A stretch of DNA of 37,346 bases from Promethearchaeota archaeon (GTDB lineage: Archaea > Asgardarchaeota > Lokiarchaeia > Sigyniarchaeales > SOKP01). Location: assembly GCA_016839745.1 (NCBI GenBank), contig JAEOTS010000081.1, positions 1 through 37,346 on the forward strand, given 5' to 3'. Both the position numbers and the translations under genes were made by a program. Of this stretch, positions 8,399 to 15,042 are shown in pieces. Within the stretch, counting starts at the first letter, position 1; each line of letters starts with the position of its first letter. The notes beneath the pieces are model-generated. The model was not told where the DNA came from, searched no databases, and saw only the letters and a list, made by a program, of their open reading frames with translations.

Positions 8399-11300
8399 TT
8401 GACGCATATTAAAAAAATCTCAATGACCGGATTTAAATCATTTGGCGATCGTACAGTGACATTAAGGCTCTCTTCAGGGTTCACATGTATCGTCGGACCT
8501 AACGGGGCCGGTAAATCGAATATTATAGACGCTCTAACATTTGCTTTAGGTCGTTTAAGTAAAAAAACCATGAGAGCTAAAAGTCTTGAAGATCTGATTT
8601 TTGCTGGCTCTAGAGGTAAAAATCCTTCAAATAGAGCTTCAGTTACTTTGTATTTCGATAATTCTGAAAAAGTTTTCCCAGGTGGAACTGACACATTTGA
8701 AGTCACTAGAACAATTCAAAGAGGAGGGGGAGGGGGCTATAAAATGAATGGTAAGAAAGCCACCAGACAACAAATTCTTAACGCTCTTGCAACTGCAAAT
8801 GTAGATCCTGATGGTAGTAATCAATTCGTTCTTCAGGGAAAAATAGTAGAGATGACTCATATGAACCCTGAATCTCGTAGAGTATTCATTGAAGATCTTA
8901 TAGGACTTCAGAAATACGATGAGATGAAAGATGCAACAATGAAGGAGTTAGAGAAAGCGGAAAGAGATCTCGGTCAATTTGAAGCAATTTTCAAAGAAGT
9001 ATCATCTCAGTTAAAGAAAGTCGAAAAGGAGAAAAATGACGCTTTAGCTTGGAAGGAATTGGACGAACAGATCAAACTATATAATGCTCAACTAATAGCT
9101 TTAAAAATTGAAAAATTAAGAAAAGAAGAAAATGAACTAGAAGCAAAAATAGAAGAATCTAACACAGCAATTGAAGAATTACAAGAAAAAATAACGAGAC
9201 AAGATGAAATCTTAAAACAAGAATCGTTAGTAATGGAAAATATTCAAAAAACTATATCTGAAAAAGAGAAAGAGAGAGAATTAATCAATGAAAGCATCAC
9301 TCAGCTTAAAACACAGCAATCCTCAAATCAAACCTCTTTAAATCTAGCTAATAAATCAATTGAGAAGATAGCTCAAGAGATAAAAACTTTAGAAAATCTA
9401 CAAATGGTACTCGAAGAAAGTCAAACATATGATTCTTTAATTGAATCGGAATCAAAAATTGTAACGGAAACAGAGAATCGAATTGAGGGTGCAAAGGGTG
9501 AAATAGAAACTAGGCAACAAAAACAAGCCGAAATTGATGTTAATATTAAAAATAACAATGATACACAATCGGGTTTTAAAGGAGAAATTTCTACGGTTAA
9601 ACAGAATATTTCCTCGAACAAAGCTCAAATAAAAGTTTTGAAGGAAAATATAAAAAAAAATGAAGATAAGAAAAAGAAATTAGAAGTAGAACTTAGTAAA
9701 TTGAAAGGAGAATCTGAAAGCGTTGAAGAAGCAATAAAAAGTACAAACAAAGATGCTGAATTAATAAGAAAAGAAATAAGCGACTTAAATATAAAAATAT
9801 CCAAAGAAAATGATAATCAACAAGAATTAGAAAAACTGATAAACGGTTTAAGGGATGAAAAAACTCAATTAAATTCGAAAATAGCTGATTTCAAATCTAT
9901 GTTATCATCTTTAAATACCGAAATTACTATGAACACTAGTAGAATAGAGCGGCTAAATTCGAACAAATTAGCAACAGAGAATAAAATTAAAGAGTTAAGT
10001 AAAGGAAAGGATACAGAAGAAGTTTTAAAGGAATTATTAAAAGAGAGAGAATCCTTCCTTAATGAAGTTAACGATTATAAGGATAAAATAAAACAAGAGG
10101 ATTCTATTTATAGAAAAAATGAGCAGGATTTAGAACTATTACTAATGAAACAAGATTCGGTTGAATCAGAAATTTATGATAACAAGACAAAAATTGAAAA
10201 TATCAACACTAAGTTGAAATTATTAAAAAAGGAATTAACAAATCTTGAAAGAGAAAAACGTGATTTAGTACTAAAAACCTCCACATTAAATGATAATTTA
10301 ACTAAGACTGAGAGTGAATCTCAAAAACTCAATACGAAAAAAGATAACATACAACGACGGATGGGAGAATTAACAACTGAGAAAGATAATTTGTCAGTAA
10401 AAATTGAAAACACAGAAAAAGAGTATGAACGAAATACTGAAGATATTACGGGAATTTTGCAGATATTAAATATGTTGACTCAGAACATCAACATATCCGT
10501 TGAGTCAATAAAAAGCAATATTCAACAATCAAACGCAGAGGCAATTGAAACATCCGCAGTTAACTTCAAACAGTTTGTCTTGGATATAGTCGATATCATG
10601 AAAACTGTTGAAGATGTAAGCTCAGAAGCCGAAGAGGAAGAAAAGTCTGAAACCTCTGAAATGTCTGAAACCCTCAAATCAATTCTTCAAACATTAACCC
10701 TCTTTACTGAGAATGTCGATACAACAATAGATCAGTTAATAGATAATGTAAAAGAATCTGCAGATGTAGAGATACAGCAGTCTACCTCTACATTTGATAG
10801 TTTCGTCCAAGATTTAATGGAAATTTTAGAAAATGTATATCTTTCCTTAAGAAAACTGACTATGTCAAAATCCCAGGAATTATATAAACAACTTGAAGAA
10901 ATCACAGAAAATATCAATTCCCAAAATAACGACTTAAATATCATTGATCGAGATTTAACACGGATAACTACTCAAAATAAACACGATTCAGAAGATTTAG
11001 CAACGAACACCAGAAAGTTAGAAGAAGTCAATAAAAGAATTAGTGAGATAAACGAAAAAGTTGAAAAATCTGAAAGCGAGATCAACCAAAGAAACGCTGT
11101 AATAGGTGAAAAGCAAAAAGAAAATTTCGAGGAAGAAATAAAAAATTTAAAACAAATTAAAGAAGATTATTGGGATAAAATCTCTAATATTAAAAACGAT
11201 ATGGAGATTAAACAAAAGGGATTAGACGAATTACAAACTAAAATGCAAGAACTTCAAGGAATTCAGACCTTCTATGAATCCATCCTTGATATTGAAAAAA

Positions 11301-12862
11301 ATGTACAGGAATTAAATACTGCTATTGACGAAAAGAAAACTGTTATAACCAATACTGAGGACAACATTAAAAACCTCAAACTTGAACAGGATGCTATAAA
11401 TAAGAACATTAAGACTAAAATTGTTGAAAAAGATAACTTTTGGGAAAATACTGAAAAACTTAGAGCGCAAATCGACGATCAAAATAAGAAATTAGAAACT
11501 ACTATGGATAAGTTAAGAGCTCTTGAGAATGTTATGATGGTAATCAATTCAATTGATGAACTTTCTAAAGAAAATGTTGAAGCAAGCAATAGTGTTAATC
11601 AATGCAATCAAAATATAGAAAGTCTAAACTCTCAGGTAGATGAACAGCAAAAAAAGGTCGATGAAGTACAGGTAGTAATAGATTCTTTGAGAGACGAAAA
11701 GAATAAGGAATTAGAGGCACAAAAGAAAGCACAGAAAGAGTTAAATAAACTGAACAAAGATCTTCAAAAATCTCAATCAAAACTTAACGAATTGAACAAG
11801 AACAAGGAAAGAGAGCAAAAAATCATATCACTTAATGAAGATGTAAAAACTACTGAAAAGCAAATAGAATCCATTTTAAAAGATATAGAAAAAATTGAAG
11901 TTGAACTGAAACAGGAAGACGCTAAAAAGAACATTAAGCAGGAAGAAATAAATAAGGAAATACAAGGTAAAGATTTATCGTGGAAGAAGCAGAAGAACTA
12001 TCAAAAGCAAATAAACGATTTAAAAGCCGATCACTCAATGGAAAATTCCAAGTTAAATAATTATGAATCTAAAAAAATTATAACAACAGATCAAATAGAA
12101 ACCTTGTATCAACGCTCTAAAGATTATGGTGCTTTACCTCCATTTACTGACGATTTATCTGAATCAGGACTTCAATCAGACATCTCTACAGCTGATAACA
12201 AGAAAAAAACTCTGGAACCTGTTAATTTAAAAGCTATCAAACAATTTGATACCGTAAAAGAACGTTTTGATGAAATTGATATGAGGAGACAAACTATACA
12301 AAGGGAGAGAAAATCGATTCTCGACGCCATCGATAAAATCGAGCTAGAAAAAACTAGAACCTTTATGAAAGCGTATCACGAAATTAATCGAGAATTTGCA
12401 CGGATCTTCCAAAAACTATCTCCGGGAGGTTCAGCGAAGATGATTTTAGATCGCCCTGATAAACCCTTTGAGGGAGGTGTAAGCATAGAAGCTCGACCTC
12501 GAGGAAAAAAAATCAGTAGTCTTGAAATTCTCAGCGGAGGCGAAAAAACGCTCGTCGCCCTCTCGTTTATCTTTGCGGTGCAGGAGTTCTATCCTGCTCC
12601 TTTTTATATAATGGACGAGATCGATGCGGCCTTGGACTCGCCGAATGTTCACAGAGTCTCCATGGTCATAAAGGAATTTGCACGACAGGCACAATTCATG
12701 GTTATTAGCCACAGAGAGGAGAATATTGTAAACGCCGACCGGATTTATGGAGTTTCAATGCAACAAAGTGGAATCACTGACATTTTTAGCGTTGATTTAG
12801 AAGAAGAGGCGAAAAGGCTACTTGAATTACCAGATGTGCCTCCTAATATTGAAGAAAATTAA
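8399..12862 (+). CDS. smc: SMC ATPase with an atypical, duplicated helical centre instead of a hinge
   Basis: 1487 residues, against ~1150-1200 for most prokaryotic SMCs. N-terminal head: Walker A GPNGAGKS (33-40) and a Q-loop (NQFVLQGKI). C-terminal head: signature LSGGEK (from 1378), Walker B YIMDEIDAALD with D1406/E1407, and the H-loop VISHREE. All ATPase motifs are intact. Between them run two coiled-coil arms of roughly 480-515 residues each. The centre (686-816) lacks the glycine-rich SMC hinge and holds two related ~55-residue helical units. No glycine occurs between G685 and about residue 905, and there is no CxxC zinc hook. The start is TTG at 8399, chosen because THIKKISMTGFKSFG aligns with canonical SMC N-termini and an in-frame TAA lies at 8393. 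Genes for kleisin ScpA and ScpB follow directly, so this is a true condensin-type SMC. Confidence 0.95.
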   Translation: MTHIKKISMTGFKSFGDRTVTLRLSSGFTCIVGPNGAGKSNIIDALTFALGRLSKKTMRAKSLEDLIFAGSRGKNPSNRASVTLYFDNSEKVFPGGTDTFEVTRTIQRGGGGGYKMNGKKATRQQILNALATANVDPDGSNQFVLQGKIVEMTHMNPESRRVFIEDLIGLQKYDEMKDATMKELEKAERDLGQFEAIFKEVSSQLKKVEKEKNDALAWKELDEQIKLYNAQLIALKIEKLRKEENELEAKIEESNTAIEELQEKITRQDEILKQESLVMENIQKTISEKEKERELINESITQLKTQQSSNQTSLNLANKSIEKIAQEIKTLENLQMVLEESQTYDSLIESESKIVTETENRIEGAKGEIETRQQKQAEIDVNIKNNNDTQSGFKGEISTVKQNISSNKAQIKVLKENIKKNEDKKKKLEVELSKLKGESESVEEAIKSTNKDAELIRKEISDLNIKISKENDNQQELEKLINGLRDEKTQLNSKIADFKSMLSSLNTEITMNTSRIERLNSNKLATENKIKELSKGKDTEEVLKELLKERESFLNEVNDYKDKIKQEDSIYRKNEQDLELLLMKQDSVESEIYDNKTKIENINTKLKLLKKELTNLEREKRDLVLKTSTLNDNLTKTESESQKLNTKKDNIQRRMGELTTEKDNLSVKIENTEKEYERNTEDITGILQILNMLTQNINISVESIKSNIQQSNAEAIETSAVNFKQFVLDIVDIMKTVEDVSSEAEEEEKSETSEMSETLKSILQTLTLFTENVDTTIDQLIDNVKESADVEIQQSTSTFDSFVQDLMEILENVYLSLRKLTMSKSQELYKQLEEITENINSQNNDLNIIDRDLTRITTQNKHDSEDLATNTRKLEEVNKRISEINEKVEKSESEINQRNAVIGEKQKENFEEEIKNLKQIKEDYWDKISNIKNDMEIKQKGLDELQTKMQELQGIQTFYESILDIEKNVQELNTAIDEKKTVITNTEDNIKNLKLEQDAINKNIKTKIVEKDNFWENTEKLRAQIDDQNKKLETTMDKLRALENVMMVINSIDELSKENVEASNSVNQCNQNIESLNSQVDEQQKKVDEVQVVIDSLRDEKNKELEAQKKAQKELNKLNKDLQKSQSKLNELNKNKEREQKIISLNEDVKTTEKQIESILKDIEKIEVELKQEDAKKNIKQEEINKEIQGKDLSWKKQKNYQKQINDLKADHSMENSKLNNYESKKIITTDQIETLYQRSKDYGALPPFTDDLSESGLQSDISTADNKKKTLEPVNLKAIKQFDTVKERFDEIDMRRQTIQRERKSILDAIDKIELEKTRTFMKAYHEINREFARIFQKLSPGGSAKMILDRPDKPFEGGVSIEARPRGKKISSLEILSGGEKTLVALSFIFAVQEFYPAPFYIMDEIDAALDSPNVHRVSMVIKEFARQAQFMVISHREENIVNADRIYGVSMQQSGITDIFSVDLEEEAKRLLELPDVPPNIEEN
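10454..10846 (+). repeat. Tandem duplication encoding the central helical units of SMC
   Basis: Unit 1 (10454-10618, residues 686-740) and unit 2 (10682-10846, residues 762-816) align without gaps. Shared positions include I-L-Q at the start, T and N near positions 9 and 11, I-x-x-N at 19-22, F..FV.D near 38-44 and I...V at the end. A 21-residue acidic Ser/Glu linker (SSEAEEEEKSETSEMSETLK) separates them. Both are predicted helical. Divergence at DNA level shows that the duplication is old and under protein-level selection. Confidence 0.75.
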
Positions 12863-12887
12863 AAGCTTAATTAAAAAATATAATCCT

Positions 12888-12894
12888 AAGGTGA
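12888..12894 (+). promoter_or_regulatory. Ribosome binding site AAGGTGA of scpA
   Basis: AAGGTGA is complementary to the conserved archaeal 16S rRNA 3' end (anti-SD CACCUCC). It ends 6 bases before ATA at 12901. No ATG, GTG or TTG lies in frame nearby; the first in-frame ATG is 260 bases further on, inside the kleisin domain. The site therefore argues that translation starts at a non-canonical ATA (12901, or 12898). Confidence 0.55.
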
Positions 12895-12900
12895 AAAATA

Positions 12901-13908
12901 ATATCAGAAGACAACGGTGGGGAGAAAAAATATAACTTCAATGATTGGACTGTAAAACAGTTAAGAGATTTTGCTAGCAGGAATCATATTAAAATTCCCA
13001 CTAAATCTAAGAAGAACGAAATTATTAAGCTTATAGAACAAATTTCTTCACATCCTGAATTCGTTGATAGAACTCAAGAAGACGAGGTTGAAGAAGAGGA
13101 AATAGAAGAGGAATTAATTGCCGGTGAAGAAGAAGATCCAGCGTTACTCCACAAAGAAAAGATGGAGCTCAAATTCTGGCAAAAACCTCCCTATTCTAGT
13201 TTATTGGACCCAGAAGTGGCAAAAGAGTCCAATGTTGCATTCTATGACTTATCTTCATTAGTAGATAAATTCTTTAATAATATGCTTCACGAAGATTTAA
13301 TCAATTACAAAATCTCGGGCATAGCACTTAAGACATCTGCAATTTTGCATCACTACAAGATATCTAGTATAATTCGAGAGGAAGAACAAATACAAAAAAA
13401 AGAAGAGTTAGAACGTTTTAGGGAAAGGCATGGTAGATCAATACCCAAATCTTTAGCACAACCCATTCAACCTAAAATGTTGATTTCTACAAAGGATGAA
13501 TTATTTGAAGCTATGAGATCTGCTATAATCGAAACGATGCAAAACAAAGAGAAATTGAAACGCAGAAGAATGAGACGGGACGAATTAAAAGAACAAAAAC
13601 TTCAAATAAAATCCAAAGCCCAATTACCAAAAGAACTTTTAAAGCACATTAGTGGCAGGGAGCAAACCGTACAAGAATTACATGATTCTTGGTTTAACCG
13701 CATCAAATCTAAAATACAACTTGATGATAAAGAAACATCCTTTTTTGAAATAGCTGAGCTTATTAATACCGAAGAAGAAAGCGACCTTGGCAAGAAGTTC
13801 GCTTTTGTGCGTATGTTTTTAGCTTTAATGTTCCTCTCGACTGGTAGTAAGTTAGAACTTTATCAAGACGAGGATTTTAAGAATTTCTCAATAAATTTAA
13901 AGAAATAA
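12901..13908 (+). CDS. scpA: ScpA-like kleisin with N-terminal SAP-like motif
   Basis: Kleisin subunit that bridges the SMC heads. The frame is open from 12895, giving 335 residues from ATA at 12901. Residues 13-47 (NDWTVKQLRDFASRNHIKIP and onwards) have the helix-extended loop-helix pattern of SAP DNA-binding motifs. An acidic linker (59-80) follows, then the ScpA N-terminal domain (VAFYDLSSLVDKFF, ISGIALKTSAILHHYKIS), a long charged linker, and the C-terminal winged helix (FAFVRMFLALMFLSTGSKLE, YQDEDFKNFSINL) that contacts the SMC cap. If only ATG is allowed the product starts at 13162 and loses the SAP part (248 aa), but the 87 open codons before that and the AAGGTGA site favour the longer form. 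A one-base indel in the A-run after GTG at 12891 is an alternative explanation for the missing start. It lies 38 nt after smc. Confidence 0.85.
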   Translation: MSEDNGGEKKYNFNDWTVKQLRDFASRNHIKIPTKSKKNEIIKLIEQISSHPEFVDRTQEDEVEEEEIEEELIAGEEEDPALLHKEKMELKFWQKPPYSSLLDPEVAKESNVAFYDLSSLVDKFFNNMLHEDLINYKISGIALKTSAILHHYKISSIIREEEQIQKKEELERFRERHGRSIPKSLAQPIQPKMLISTKDELFEAMRSAIIETMQNKEKLKRRRMRRDELKEQKLQIKSKAQLPKELLKHISGREQTVQELHDSWFNRIKSKIQLDDKETSFFEIAELINTEEESDLGKKFAFVRMFLALMFLSTGSKLELYQDEDFKNFSINLKK

Positions 13909-13926
13909 ACTAGATCCCTAATTTTT

Positions 13927-13932
13927 GGTGAT
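13927..13932 (+). promoter_or_regulatory. Ribosome binding site GGTGAT of scpB
   Basis: GGTGAT is a perfect six-base match to the archaeal 16S anti-SD. It lies 5 bases before CTG at 13938, the first sense codon run after in-frame stops at 13929 and 13932. It supports a CTG start for the long form of ScpB. The next in-frame conventional starts are TTG 14175 and ATG 14253, neither with a comparable site. Confidence 0.5.
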
Positions 13933-13937
13933 AGAAA

Positions 13938-14810
13938 CTGAACGAAAGAAATGAAAAAGAACAAGAAGATCAATTCGAATCCGAAACGGAAGAAGAAACA
14001 CCTTTAGACGAGACTAGTGATGAAGAAATTGTTCAAGAAGAAAGGATTATAGAAGATACTGAGATCGATATAGAAACCGAAGAGACAATAGAAGAATCTC
14101 TTAAAGAAGATTTTGAAGAAAAATATACCCAAGAAAATATTGAAGTAGAAATTGGTATTGAGAAGGAAGATTTATTGAGTCTCCAACCCTCAGTAGAAAG
14201 TTTAGAAGAACAAGATACCGAAGTTATAGGAGAATATACAACTGAATCCCACATGACTCAAGAACTCACGAAAGAAGATTTAGAATTACAATTAAAAGTT
14301 CTACGAAGGAATCTTATAGAAGGTGCTCTTTATGCTGCCGGTAGACCTCTGGATGTAGAGGAATTATCTACTAAATTAGAAATCCCAAAAAAAGAAGTAG
14401 AAGAACTTGTGAGAGTTGTTGCTTTTGACTATTTAGAGCGTGAGGGTGCATTGATTGTTGCTCAAATTGGAGAAAAATATCAAATGCAGCTAAGACCTGA
14501 ACTTACCGAGACAGTTTCCAAATTTGCTAAAGGAGGTGCCATTGCTGAGCGCTATTTAAGAACACTTACTGTAATTGCTTTAAAACAACCAATTTTAAAG
14601 TCAACAGTTATTAAAATACGAGGAACCGGTGCTTATGAGCATGTTAAATACCTCTTAGACAATGATTTGGTAACTGCTGTAAAAAAAGGAAGATCAGCTG
14701 AATTAACCACAACAGATAAGTACGCAGACATGTTCGGACTACCTAAAAATAAGGAAGAACTGAAAAGGATGATGATTTCACAATTAGATCTTGGAGAAAA
14801 TAACGATTAA
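13938..14810 (+). CDS. scpB: ScpB-like segregation/condensation protein with acidic N-terminal tail
   Basis: ScpB forms a dimer that wraps the ScpA centre in the SMC-ScpAB complex. The conserved core (about residues 112-290) has two winged-helix domains: NLIEGALYAAGRPLDVEELS with a recognition segment, then the second domain with RTLTVIALKQPILKSTVIKI and RGTGAYEHVKYLL, LTTTDKYADMFGLP. From CTG 13938 the product is 290 residues, the first ~105 of which are almost entirely Glu/Asp/Thr/Ser/Ile and predicted disordered. Canonical ScpB is ~180-200 aa, which would correspond to a start near ATG 14253. The stop-free acidic extension and the GGTGAT site favour the long form. It starts 29 nt after scpA, the last gene of the smc operon. 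Confidence 0.88.
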   Translation: MNERNEKEQEDQFESETEEETPLDETSDEEIVQEERIIEDTEIDIETEETIEESLKEDFEEKYTQENIEVEIGIEKEDLLSLQPSVESLEEQDTEVIGEYTTESHMTQELTKEDLELQLKVLRRNLIEGALYAAGRPLDVEELSTKLEIPKKEVEELVRVVAFDYLEREGALIVAQIGEKYQMQLRPELTETVSKFAKGGAIAERYLRTLTVIALKQPILKSTVIKIRGTGAYEHVKYLLDNDLVTAVKKGRSAELTTTDKYADMFGLPKNKEELKRMMISQLDLGENND

Positions 14811-14874
14811 ACACTAATGATCTTCGATTTCTAGGGAAATTTAGAATTTTTTAATGAAAGCCTAAAAATAATAG

Positions 14875-14946
14875 TGGACCTGACGGGAATTGAACCCGTG
14901 ACCTCTTGATTGCGAACCAAGCGATCTGCTACTGATCTACAGGCCC
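14875..14946 (-). tRNA. tRNA-Ala(CGC)
   Basis: 72 bases fold into a complete cloverleaf: a 7-bp acceptor stem with the G3-U70 pair that defines alanine tRNAs, a 4-bp D stem (GATC/GATC), a 5-bp anticodon stem with loop TTCGCAA giving anticodon CGC, a 5-base variable region, and a T arm ACGGG-TTCAATT-CCCGT. The discriminator base is A73 and no CCA is encoded, which is usual in archaea. No intron is present. A T5 tract lies just past the 3' end. It reads the GCG codon, which is rare in this AT-rich sequence. It lies between scpB (plus) and the glycyl radical enzyme (minus). Confidence 0.95.
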
Positions 14947-15042
14947 TTTTTTATCCTCTTTAATACAATAGAAAAATAATAATAAACTAAAAATTTTTGT
15001 GATTTTGCTTAAAGAAATTAAGTAAAATGTATTTCAAAGTGA

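Noticed and set aside
10454..10846. Rad50-type zinc hook at the SMC midpoint
   Set aside because: No CxxC motif occurs in the central region, and the head motifs and ScpAB neighbours indicate SMC rather than Rad50.
13951..13980. ATG at 13951 as the start of scpB
   Set aside because: It is out of frame with the ScpB core; the frame-compatible candidates are CTG 13938, TTG 14175 and ATG 14253.
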